From Zelonia costaricensis (lineage: Eukaryota > Euglenozoa > Kinetoplastea > Trypanosomatida > Trypanosomatidae), in NCBI GenBank assembly GCA_030849075.1, contig JASAOO010003435.1, forward strand, positions 1 to 60,926: a stretch of DNA of 60,926 nucleotides, read 5' to 3'. A program made the position numbers and the translations under genes. Below, piece after piece: positions 19,930 through 29,081 of the stretch (position 1 is the first letter of the stretch; each line of letters opens with the position of its first letter). Under the pieces are notes generated by a model that did no database searches, was not told the DNA's origin, and saw only the letters and a program-made list of their open reading frames with translations.

Positions 19930-20914
19930 GCTCACGTTCCCCTCCGCCCCGTTCCTATGCGTGACTGCAGTAGCCCGCCTTCTCTCCTTCCCTCTGTATT
20001 CCTTTCCTCTGAATGTGTGTGTGTGTGTGTACCTTGATCGTGTCCACCGCAGCAGGCAGCAGACAACCGCAATGCGCACTCGATTGAGTGCGTCTATGGT
20101 GAGTGTTTCGTGTCCCACCGTGCGTGATGTGCGTGCGCACGAAATCGCAACCTGGGGCGCACACGCGCGTGTGAAGGCCGCTGCTAAAGCACACGTGCGT
20201 GCAAGTGTGTGTGTGTGTGTGTGTGTATGTGTTTGTGTGTATGTTGGAAGATGGTCAAGGGCAGAGCACAAGCGCGGAGAAGAGGAAACACGAAGCGGGT
20301 GGTCGAGTTGACCAGCGCTCACGGCGACTTCGTGAGACGAACGCGACGACCGCACGTGTTGCAGCGCCAGCGGAGGAGACGAGCGCCACGCGGGGTGACG
20401 CCTTGCACGCGCGGCGGGAAAGAGAAAAAGGGCGGCGGGGTTGTTATTCATGCGGAACGCGCGTAGTCACTGCCAGCGGAGTGGGTGTGGGTGTGTGTGT
20501 GCAGCCGCGCACGCAAACACGCACGGAAGACCACAAAAGAAGAATCATCGTTGGGCCCCCCCCAACCCCCCACCCCGCCCTCCCGCCGTCACGCAGCAAA
20601 GAGCTCGTTGGAAAGCTGGACAAGAAGCGATGACACACAAAGCAGAAGAGAAGCCTACGGGCACTCCAGTACTCCGTGAAGCGACTTCATAGACTGTACA
20701 GCAGTGGCACCATGAAAACGAGCACCAGAACACACAAGCGCACGCACACACGTACGTGCGCTTGTGTGTGCGTGGGGTGGTGTGGGGGGGGGGGGGGGCC
20801 AACGTGTGGTTACGCCTCCCCACATAGGATAGAGCGAGAGGGGGAGCCGGAACAGGTCGCACTGAGCGAGGGTGCGCTTCCATGTTTACGCGCGCACATA
20901 AGCCAACGTCTTGT
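19930..20914. other. Intergenic region with GT and poly-G repeats
   Basis: This lies between the metallophosphatase stop (20915) and the next gene start. It carries a (GT)n run at 20205-20226 and a 15-G run at 20784-20798, with a C-rich patch near 20559-20585. No gene is supported. Confidence 0.65.
20205..20226. repeat. (GT)n microsatellite, 11 units
   Basis: An uninterrupted GT dinucleotide run upstream of the coiled-coil gene, followed by an imperfect continuation. Confidence 0.85.
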
Positions 20915-22054
20915 TCACACCTTCGACGTGGCGTGCGCCGAAGGGTCCACGTAACCCGGCACGGAGACGAGCGTGCTTGGCCACACAAGTGCGGTGAGCT
21001 CGCCGCCGTACACGCAGCCGGAGTCGATGCCGTAGGCGAACGGGTGCACCTGCAGCCGCCGCTTCGCATCGTGGCCGTACACCACCGTGAAGTCGGCGTA
21101 CGCGGGCAGGATGCGCTGCCGCCACTTCTCCTCATCCGGCGACTTCGCGATCTTTCCTTTGTGGTGGTCGTCGTCGCCGTCGTCGTTGGCGCTCTCTCCG
21201 GCGGGACTACCGCGGCCGTTCAACTTGCACGCCAGCGCCGACCACGTCTCGCTCCAGCTCTTCCCAAACTTCGGCCGCTCCAGCGTCGCGAAGGCCTCCG
21301 AGACGGAGAGGGCCACGTGCGCCGGCAGCCCAGTCATCTCGTCCTGTGGCTGCTTCATGTACTTGCCCGTCTTGACGAGGTTGCGCATCCGCGTCACCGC
21401 CTCCGTGTCCTGCACGGCGAGGGCGATGGAAGGGTCGAAGCCGGCGTGCACGACGACGAGCTTGTAGGCGTCGAAGCACAGAATGTGCGGAATCGAGGCC
21501 ATGAAAGCGAAGACGTCGTCAGGGCACTGCAGCGCGAGCGGGTAGAGGCTGCTGTCTTTGTCCTTCTTCGTCAGTGGGACGCCAGCGCGCAGCTTCTCCA
21601 CCAGCCGCAGCATCGCTACGTCGTGGTTGCCGACGACGCCGATGGCACCGATGTCGCGCAGGCACCGCACCACGCCGTAGGAGTCGGGCCCCTTGTTCAC
21701 CAGATCCCCCACGAAGACGCACACGTCGTCGCCCGCGGCGGCGGTAGCTTCGCCAGGGTCGGCCAGTGAGGCAGCGTTCGGCGTGGTCGTTGTCGGTGCG
21801 AGAACCTGCACGTCTGGCTGCAGCTCCGCTGGGACGCGCATGACCTCCTCCTTGGCTGCCGGGCTGGCGCCAGATGCGTTTGCAGAGTTGGGTGCCGACG
21901 AGGTCAGCAGCGCCGGGCAGCGCCGCACCGCCTCGTTGTTGAAGTGCACTTTGGTCAGCAGCGCGCGAAGGTTGTCGACGCAGCCGTGGATGTCGCCGAT
22001 CAAGACGAGCCGGCCTGCCACGCGCCCCTGCATGTGTACAACACGAGCACGCAT
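20915..22054 (-). CDS. ApaH-like metallophosphatase (calcineurin-like phosphoesterase)
   Basis: A 379-residue enzyme of the PPP/calcineurin-like superfamily. The metal-binding motifs are GDIHG (residues 20-24), GDLVNKGPDS (116-125) and GNHD (142-145). Near the C-terminus, YGHDA and GIDSGCVYGGELTAL are characteristic of ApaH-like phosphatases (ALPH), the family that includes the trypanosome mRNA decapping enzyme ALPH1. This protein lacks the large extra domains of ALPH1. Between the first two motifs lies an insert of about 90 residues, Ser/Thr/Ala/Pro-rich, where most relatives have a much shorter link. The C-terminus is SKV, a possible weak PTS1 glycosomal signal. I start at Met 22054 (MRARVVHMQG); Met 8 is an alternative. 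The substrate cannot be read from sequence: it could be a dinucleoside polyphosphate, an mRNA cap or a phosphoprotein. Confidence 0.88.
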   Translation of the reverse strand: MRARVVHMQGRVAGRLVLIGDIHGCVDNLRALLTKVHFNNEAVRRCPALLTSSAPNSANASGASPAAKEEVMRVPAELQPDVQVLAPTTTTPNAASLADPGEATAAAGDDVCVFVGDLVNKGPDSYGVVRCLRDIGAIGVVGNHDVAMLRLVEKLRAGVPLTKKDKDSSLYPLALQCPDDVFAFMASIPHILCFDAYKLVVVHAGFDPSIALAVQDTEAVTRMRNLVKTGKYMKQPQDEMTGLPAHVALSVSEAFATLERPKFGKSWSETWSALACKLNGRGSPAGESANDDGDDDHHKGKIAKSPDEEKWRQRILPAYADFTVVYGHDAKRRLQVHPFAYGIDSGCVYGGELTALVWPSTLVSVPGYVDPSAHATSKV

Positions 22055-22061
22055 GACTGGA

Positions 22062-22085
22062 CTTCTTGGAAGAAGGAGGAGGAAA
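22062..22085 (-). promoter_or_regulatory. Possible trans-splice acceptor for the metallophosphatase
   Basis: The sense strand reads CTTTCCTCCTCCTTCTTCC followed by closely spaced AG dinucleotides just before the ATG at 22054. Which AG is used cannot be told, and the implied 5' UTR would be very short. Confidence 0.3.
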
Positions 22086-22142
22086 GCGATAAAGTTGTGG
22101 GTAGGAGGGTGTGTACGACGGCGTTGAGTGTGTGAATCTGCA

Positions 22143-22147
<5 letters not shown>

Positions 22148-22174
<27 letters not shown>
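22148..22174. repeat. (GT)n microsatellite, about 13 units
   Basis: A pure GT dinucleotide run between the metallophosphatase and kinesin-like genes. Confidence 0.88.
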
Positions 22175-22692
22175 CACGTGTGTTCACGTCGGGCGGCGCA
22201 GGAGGGGCCACGGGGGATCAGCAGAAGTGGAGACGAACAGCGTGTCAGCAGGAGCGACGCAGGTGAAGCCATGTCACGTGAAGAGCTGATCAGCTGGAGG
22301 GAGGGAGAGGGGCGCGAACTGCTGCGAGCAGTCGGGCACATCACGCAGCCGTGTAGGGGGTAACTCTCATCTGCCTCTTCGCCCGAGAGTCTGCAGCAAC
22401 GCGGTGAGGCGGGCCTCTCGTAAAGCCAGGATGCCCACGCGTACGGTCCTCACACGGCGAGACGCGTTGCTGAGATTGCGTGTTGTGTGTTCGTGTTCGC
22501 CTTCGCCACGCATCCCTCTTCTTTTTTGTAGTTGCGCGGTGGGCGTCACGCTGAGGCGGAGGAGCTAGGCGAGCAAGTGGGAGGTCACGCATGCCCGGCA
22601 CACGTTCCTTCCCCCCCCCTGTGCATCGCATGTTGGCACGGCAAGAGCGTTGCAACAGAGGAGCACCGTCGTCACCACCGCCACCACCGGGC

Positions 22693-25600
22693 TCAGCGGG
22701 TGGTGGCTGCATCCGGTTCCGCGAACAGTACGGCCGACAGGTAAGCTCGCTCCCGCTCCGCTGCATCGCGGGCCTCTCGCTGCACCGCCTGCGTCGCAGC
22801 GCGCAGCCGGCCCATCGACGCGGAGAGCGGGGCCGCCACGCTCGTCTGCTGTTGTACTTCGTCCTCCCTCTCCGCCCCATGCAACTCCGCGGCCGCAGCA
22901 GCGGGCCAGGCGGCGGTCCCGCTGCCGAGGAGCCGCTGGCCATGCGACGAGGCAGGCGCACGTGATAGTGGGGGCACCGAGGCGCTGCCGCCGCTCAGAC
23001 GCGTCGCGTCCCGCTCGAGCTGCGCGGCCGCCTGTCCCAGCGCCTCCAGCGCCGCGCTCGGGTACACGTCACTGGCGCCGCTCTCGCTGCGCCTGGCCGC
23101 CGCCACACGGTACGAGGCGTCTGCCGAGCGTCGCGTCAGCGCCCCAGCAGCACATTCGATGTCACCGTCACCTGACCACCCGGCACCACGAGGTTCACGC
23201 TGAGCAGCCTCGTGCGCCGCAGTGACCGTCGGCACGAGACGCCACGCACCGTGGGGCGAGCGCAGCGACGCGTGCACACGCTCCTCCCCCTGCCGATGGT
23301 GCAACGGACGCGACGCCAGTGGCACGGGTTGGTGAGCACCATCGCTGGCATCCACACTCTCCGAGCCGCTGCGAGAGTCGGCGTCCGCCCGCGAGTCCGC
23401 GCTGGCCGCACCGACGTGCACATCGAGGAGCGACTCCACGGCAAGCGTCGGTGGGCGATCAGCTATCGAATGCCCTCGATCGCCACGACTCGCGTGCTCT
23501 GTGGTCACGGCGCCGTCTGGGGCCGGTCCACCACCTCTCCGCACGGCATGCGACAGGAGCACCGCGAGCCGCCGGTGAGGGGACGGCGTCGACCGCTGCA
23601 CGCTGCGCCTGTCGAGGTTGTCCACCAGCGGCACCCTCCTCAGCAACTCGTCTCGCGGCGTTGCCGCACGGATGCCGTCAACGTGGTGCCGCCGCACGCG
23701 CGCTGGCGACGCGGCGAGGGAGGAGGGGAGGGAGGAGGCGGTGTCGCTTGCAATGGGGCTGAGTGGGGCGGCAGTCAGTGAAGAGCGCGCCGTCTCGAAG
23801 TCGTCCACGAACGGCGGTGGTGTCGCTTTCCCCGCCTCCTGAGCACTCGGCACACCCGTGGACACTCCCCAAGCCTTGCGCTCCCCGGCTCGGGCGACTC
23901 CAAGAGCGGCAGCGCCAGGAGGCGCATCGGTGCTGCCCCGGTGTGTCGACCTGGCGTCACTCACTCGCAGCCCCACGAGCTCCGCCTCGAGATCGGCAAT
24001 GCGCTGGCGCAGCGCTGAGACCGACGCCTGCTCCTGCGCGACCTGATCGTGCCAGCGGCCGCTGCGCTGCTGCGCCGCCGCGTAGGTGCGGGAGCAGCGC
24101 TGCAGCAGTCGCCCCAGCAGCGACTGCACCGCCTGCAGATGGGGCTTCGTCGGGTCTTCCTTGGGACTGGTCAGTATGCTGCTCGTGATAGCCGCGGTGG
24201 CGGCGGCGGAGTCGTCCGGCGCGTCGGCGAGGTTGGTGCTGGTGTCGAGCACCGACGCCTCGTGTGCGCGGCGGCGCCAGTGCACGAGTTGCCGCTCCAG
24301 CCACGCCACTTTCTCCTCGGAGCGCACCAGCTGCTCGAAGATGAGTGCACTCGTGGCGGCGAAGGCGGAGCTGCGCGAGGCGGTGTCGCCTGGGCCGCCG
24401 CTGAGCACCACGTCCCTGTTCGCCACGGAAAGGCGTGGTGCTGGGCTTGAGGCTGGTGCGCACGGTGCCGCAGTGCCGTCCATCAGGCGCCGCTGCAGGG
24501 CTGCCACCTCTTGCACGTCGCGCGTGTGCCGCGCGGCCAGCGTCGACAGCTCCTCGAGCGTGGCCGCCTCCTCCGCGCGCCAGGCCTGGACGTCGGCCTG
24601 CATCGTCGCGTACAGGCGTACAAACTCATCGCAGTACGGAGACAAGAAGGTGGCCAGCGCCGCGGTGGCATCAACCGGGTTTCGCTGGGCAGCTGCTTCG
24701 TCAGCACCGGCGGGTCGGGCGCGGTCCGTGCGAGCAGCATCCGGGGAGACACCGCTGCTGATCACTGGTGCTGCACCCTCCACAGAGGTGACGAGTGTGT
24801 CGTACTGCAGCGCCTGCGGCGGAAGGCCAGAAGACGCGTCACAGGAGTTCCAGGGCACAACTTCAGCCGCCTCTGCGGCCGCCCGGCTTCCGTCTGCCTG
24901 GTCCACGCTGGGGTCATGCGATGAGGTCAGCAAGGTGCGTCGCACCTCACGTGCCTCGCGCCGCCGCGGGCCGGTGCTCGCGATGGGGGGCGGCGAGCGG
25001 TCCTTCACGAAGGGAGTCTGCGTTGCCGTCGTCGCCGGCAAGCCTCCGTGCCCGTCCGCAGTGGCATGCGCAGTCTCTGGGGCTTCTTGGGATGTTGCCG
25101 CGTCGCCAAAGAGCGAGTCCATCTCGAAGAGGGCGTGAAAGCGCTGAAGCCGCGCTGCCTCCGCCTGCGCCGCCGCGGCAGCAGCCACGCTGGCCGCCGT
25201 TGCGAGTGTGGGAGGACTCTGTGGTGGGGCCAGTAAACTTGCGAGGACAGCGCCATCGCCGTGGTCACGATCGGCGTGGGCGTTGCTGGTCGCCAGTGCG
25301 GCGCTTGCGCTGTAGCTCTTGAAGGCGGAGACGGCTCTCAACTCTTGATCCAGCGGTGGTGGCGCTGCCCTCTCGGGACTTGGCCCCACAGCGTCGTCGG
25401 CGGTGTGCGTCACGTTGATGCTCAGCGGCTGCTTCGCGGGCGCGGGCGTCCCCAGCAGTGCGCCAGCATCGATGTCACAAGCAACCGCGTGGGGAGAGAC
25501 GGATCGCCGGGTTGCTGTGGTGCGCCCGTCGTCGTGGGAGCGTAGGGCGTGCACCGGAGCTGAGCTTAGGCTGTCGTATGCAAGGAGCATCGACACGGCC

Positions 25601-27459
25601 TCGCCGTCGCCACGAGCGGCTGCGCTACCAGCGCCACCCGACTTCTCCACGCCACCTGGCGGCGTAGGCGATGGTGCCAGCTCTGAGTAGAAGTCTGCCA
25701 CAAACTCCGCAAAGGGCACGGCGTAGTCGCGCATCACACGCTGCGCCGCCTCCGCATTCTCGCCGCCGCAGAGCCGCGGCACATGCTCGGAGCGCTGCCG
25801 CTGCAGTGCTTGATCACGTCGGCTGTGGTCTCGTCCGTATGCGGACCACGCCGCCGCGAGTCGCAGAACCTCCGCGTTCACCGCATCCAGAGCAGCATCC
25901 GCCACCACAGTGCAGATGGGCACCACCAGCGAGCACGAGTCGAGAGCACTCGCGAGGAGGGGCAGCGCGGCGCTGCGGTCACAGTGGAGCAGCGGCGTCG
26001 TCGGTGCAGCGGTACCGGCGGCGCGCACGTCACGGCTGGCCTCAGCCAGGCACGTCTGCGTAAGGGCCGCGAGGCTGTAGCGGCTGCTCCACGGAAGCTC
26101 GGCAACAGCCGCTGCAGCCCGCGCGTCATGTGGGGTAGCGGCGCCGGCACTGCGGTTCTCGGTGGACGCGAGGGGGCGGTACCCGCACGTGACGCTGGGG
26201 TTGGCGAGGTCCCACACCTTCCACACACCCGCCACTGCTTCGGTGGAGTGCAGGGGAGTGCCTCGAGTCTGCTGCCCGTGCCCCTGTTGCGGCGTCGAAA
26301 GCGGCTCGCACGACACGAGCACCGTCACGCAGACGTGGCAGGGTCGCTCCTCCAGCGACTCGTCGAAAGGCCGGAGCAGCGGCGGGGACGCATCGGGGGG
26401 CTCGTCACCCTTCACCCAGCCCAGCGACGTCGCAAGCGCCGCGTACAGTACCGTCATCGCCTCCGCCGCACTCGTCACTTCCACATAGCACGCGGCGGGG
26501 ATTTCGGTGGGGCGGGCCTCCTCCGCGTCCGCGTCCGCGTCGCCGCCGCCCTCCGTGCGCAGCAGGGCACCCGACAGCAGGTCGACTGTGGCGCGTGGTC
26601 GCTTCAGGAGGGAGGGGTGCCGCAGCGGCGCGGTGTCGCGGACCTCCGTCACGCTCAGCGCGACGACCGCGCGTGTGTTGGAAGGGGCCCGGTTCGACGC
26701 GAAGAGGCGCTCCAGCACTGCGTGCAGGAGGCCGCGGTGTGGAGAGGGGGAAAGCGGCGGCAGCGGCGGTGTCACAGGTACGCTCCAGCCGAGCGTACTG
26801 CCGAAGAGGAATGCTGTGCTTGCCGAGCCCTGCGGCCCACACGTAAAGGCCAGAACCTCGCGCGAACGTGCTGCGTCGTCAGGCGGGTCTGCCAGCCGTG
26901 GCGGCGGCGGCAGCGAGACAGTGGCGACACGCGGCGGCAGAAGGGCATCCGCAATGAGGTCGGCCAGCTTCGTCCTCAAGCTCGCATCGGTGTGCGACGG
27001 CGATGCCGGGGAGGGACCGAGACTCGTGGCCTGCTCGAGGGGGGCTGAGGCCGCGCCGCGGGCGGTCTCGTTGACATCCGCGGCTGAGTTGACCTCGAGG
27101 CCCTCCACCGCCAACAGCGGTGTTTGCACCGCCTCCTCCATCGTCACGGAAGGCGATGTCCAGTCCGCTGCGCGGATCCCCAGGCCCACCACAGCCGTGT
27201 TGGGCATCCCGTGTGCTGGAAGGCGGCGGCGCAGAATGCACAGCCGTGACCGGGGAGCATCTCCGCCGGCCCTCTCGACGCCTCTCATGCGCTGTCGCTG
27301 CAACAGGTCAGCCTCGTCCCTCACCTCCGTGGCCGCCGTCAGTGGCGGGGAGAGCGACGCGCGCGTTTCACGCCATCGTAGGGCGACGAGGACGCGCGGT
27401 GCACTCGGCTGCGGTGCTGCGGTGTCTGCCGGCCACGAGACGCCGCGGCCGCCGCTCAT
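22693..27459 (-). CDS. Highly divergent kinesin-like protein with degenerate P-loop
   Basis: A 1588-residue protein. The first 550 residues line up, in order, with kinesin motor-domain landmarks: VLVALRWRE for the first strand, EVLAFTCGPQGSAST for the P-loop (G208-T215), GLLHAVLERLF, VVALSVTEVRD followed by DLLSG, and YVEVTSAAEAMTVLYAAL. Next come VWDLANPS (D417-S422) for switch II DLAGSE, LAALTQTCLAEAS for the LSALG helix, and a segment from SAALPLLASALDS to VLRLAAAW matching the terminal helices. The P-loop lysine is replaced by Ser, and switch I SSRSH and switch II DLAGSE are not conserved, so ATP-driven motility is doubtful. The rest is disordered with predicted coiled coil around residues 920-1180. 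It may be a non-motile microtubule-associated or scaffold protein. Its kinesin origin is inferred from pattern, not from a search. Confidence 0.75.
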   Translation of the reverse strand: MSGGRGVSWPADTAAPQPSAPRVLVALRWRETRASLSPPLTAATEVRDEADLLQRQRMRGVERAGGDAPRSRLCILRRRLPAHGMPNTAVVGLGIRAADWTSPSVTMEEAVQTPLLAVEGLEVNSAADVNETARGAASAPLEQATSLGPSPASPSHTDASLRTKLADLIADALLPPRVATVSLPPPPRLADPPDDAARSREVLAFTCGPQGSASTAFLFGSTLGWSVPVTPPLPPLSPSPHRGLLHAVLERLFASNRAPSNTRAVVALSVTEVRDTAPLRHPSLLKRPRATVDLLSGALLRTEGGGDADADAEEARPTEIPAACYVEVTSAAEAMTVLYAALATSLGWVKGDEPPDASPPLLRPFDESLEERPCHVCVTVLVSCEPLSTPQQGHGQQTRGTPLHSTEAVAGVWKVWDLANPSVTCGYRPLASTENRSAGAATPHDARAAAAVAELPWSSRYSLAALTQTCLAEASRDVRAAGTAAPTTPLLHCDRSAALPLLASALDSCSLVVPICTVVADAALDAVNAEVLRLAAAWSAYGRDHSRRDQALQRQRSEHVPRLCGGENAEAAQRVMRDYAVPFAEFVADFYSELAPSPTPPGGVEKSGGAGSAAARGDGEAVSMLLAYDSLSSAPVHALRSHDDGRTTATRRSVSPHAVACDIDAGALLGTPAPAKQPLSINVTHTADDAVGPSPERAAPPPLDQELRAVSAFKSYSASAALATSNAHADRDHGDGAVLASLLAPPQSPPTLATAASVAAAAAAQAEAARLQRFHALFEMDSLFGDAATSQEAPETAHATADGHGGLPATTATQTPFVKDRSPPPIASTGPRRREAREVRRTLLTSSHDPSVDQADGSRAAAEAAEVVPWNSCDASSGLPPQALQYDTLVTSVEGAAPVISSGVSPDAARTDRARPAGADEAAAQRNPVDATAALATFLSPYCDEFVRLYATMQADVQAWRAEEAATLEELSTLAARHTRDVQEVAALQRRLMDGTAAPCAPASSPAPRLSVANRDVVLSGGPGDTASRSSAFAATSALIFEQLVRSEEKVAWLERQLVHWRRRAHEASVLDTSTNLADAPDDSAAATAAITSSILTSPKEDPTKPHLQAVQSLLGRLLQRCSRTYAAAQQRSGRWHDQVAQEQASVSALRQRIADLEAELVGLRVSDARSTHRGSTDAPPGAAALGVARAGERKAWGVSTGVPSAQEAGKATPPPFVDDFETARSSLTAAPLSPIASDTASSLPSSLAASPARVRRHHVDGIRAATPRDELLRRVPLVDNLDRRSVQRSTPSPHRRLAVLLSHAVRRGGGPAPDGAVTTEHASRGDRGHSIADRPPTLAVESLLDVHVGAASADSRADADSRSGSESVDASDGAHQPVPLASRPLHHRQGEERVHASLRSPHGAWRLVPTVTAAHEAAQREPRGAGWSGDGDIECAAGALTRRSADASYRVAAARRSESGASDVYPSAALEALGQAAAQLERDATRLSGGSASVPPLSRAPASSHGQRLLGSGTAAWPAAAAAELHGAEREDEVQQQTSVAAPLSASMGRLRAATQAVQREARDAAERERAYLSAVLFAEPDAATTR

Positions 27460-29081
27460 GGCAGGCAGCGGCGGTGCGTAGGGAGAGGGGGTCTAGAAAA
27501 GTGTGTAGGCGTACGTCTAGGATTGCAATGCATGAGTGCGTCTATAGATGCAGTGCTTGTGTGTTTGTGTTTGTGTGTGTGTGTGTGTGAGGAACGCCTG
27601 TGCTCGCACAAAAGAGAAAAGGGGCAGACCGTTGTTCAAGCGGCGCGCCAGCCGTGCCGACGCTGCATCTGCACGTTTCGTCGGCGCAGGTGTGGGCGGG
27701 AGCGGGGCGGAGGTGGGTGGGTTCGTCGCTGGCTCCTCTACATGCGAGGGGGGGAACAAGGCAAGCGGTCGGGAGAGAGAGCAGGGCACTGCGTGATCAC
27801 GCAGACACGCACTCACGCACCTGCACGCGCACAGAAGCTGAGATTGCGCCGCACGCAGAAGACAGCTCAAGAGGGAGGGTGCGTGGAGAAGTAAGGAGCA
27901 GTGCTGCAAGGAAGGGGGGGGACGGCTTTACGGTAACCGGCCTTGCCGCGCGCGGGGGGGGGGGGGGGCTGGCGGTTTGCGCCGCTTAACTCTTCTACAA
28001 AATTTCTGACTCCTGCCGTTTCCGTTTTGTGTGCGTTGCACGCAGGGGGGGGGGGGCACCGCATCTGTGCGCGCCCCAACACGAACACCGGGACAGTCCA
28101 CCACAGCTCGTCCGCCTCACTCTTTCGTTTTGGGGCGATCCCTTCTCGGATCTCGTCGTCTTGTGTGTGTGTGAGTGTGTAGGAGTTTGTCTGTTCGTTT
28201 TTCGCGGCGCAGATAGGGGCGGGAGCCGCGGCCGTCTCTCCCGGGGCCCGCACCGTTTTTGCCGGGTGAAGTCACGACACAGCGAAGCAACGAGAAGAGC
28301 ACAACAACCGTGTGAAGTCGCCGCTTGGTGTGGAGCCGAAGGAGACGAAGGGACATGCCAATGTGCGGGAGGGAGGGCGACGGGCGGCGGGGATACAGGT
28401 GCAGGCAGGCACAGGGTGCAAGCGTGCAGCGGTGGTGAGCGGCAAGGCAGAAGACAACAGCGAAAAAAAAGTGCCAAGCCGAGGCCCGCGCCTGCTGCGC
28501 CGCCGTGCCTTTATTTGCACGCACACACACACACACACGCACGAAGAGGAGGGCATCTCGAGAACAGAGCTCGATCGTGTGCGTGTTCGTTTACACGGGG
28601 GCACACGCACATACACATACAAACGCAGGCAAGCCAGAACGTTCCGTGTGACCCGCGTGGGCGTTGATAGAGAGCCCAAGGCAACAAACACGCGCGAGCA
28701 CAGAAGACAGCAAGTCGACGACGGCCCGCGCACGTGCGCGCTTGTATGTGCACGAAGGCGTCGGCAAAGACCCGTTCCGGTTGGTCGCACAGGGAGGAGA
28801 AGAGGAAAACAAAACAGAAGAAAGACGAATATCGTCGAGTGGAGTGGCGACTCTCAAACGCGAGAGGTGAACACACACACACACCGTTGTGCGGCCTAAC
28901 GCGCTGTGCCCTGCACCCATCGACGCGTGCGGCAGGTCCGGTTTATAGAAGAAGGGGGCACACCCAAACCGGTGGTGGACGCCGAGTACTGTGCGTACTG
29001 AGCCACCTCCACCCGGCTGTCCCATCGTGTGGGACAGAAGAGCAGAGGCCGCTGCGGCTGCTGACTTCCTCACGACCATCG
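27460..29081. other. Intergenic region with GT, AC and poly-G repeats
   Basis: The gap lies between the calcium ATPase and the kinesin-like gene. It has a GT run at 27572-27589, runs of 15 G at 27954-27968 and 12 G at 28045-28056, and an AC run at 28521-28538. Minus-strand frames in it are Cys/Ser/Pro/Leu-rich translations of pyrimidine tracts. No gene is supported. Confidence 0.65.

Larger units (their letters stand above)
22055..22692. other. Intergenic region
   Basis: This holds a (GT)n run at 22148-22174 and a sense-strand pyrimidine tract at 22062-22085 just upstream of the metallophosphatase start. The rest, which is the 3' flank of the kinesin-like gene, is mixed sequence with no recognisable gene. 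Confidence 0.6.

Noticed and set aside
25783..27048. 421-residue plus-strand open frame
   Set aside because: Antisense of the kinesin-like gene with Arg/Gly-rich composition and no recognisable motif.
22693..27459. Reading the kinesin-like gene as two separate genes
   Set aside because: The frame is uninterrupted over 4767 bases with consistent codon use, and there is no internal polypyrimidine tract and AG at a suitable place.
27954..27968. Long G run considered as a possible telomere or assembly-gap marker
   Set aside because: There is no telomeric TTAGGG repeat near it, and similar runs recur in other gaps.
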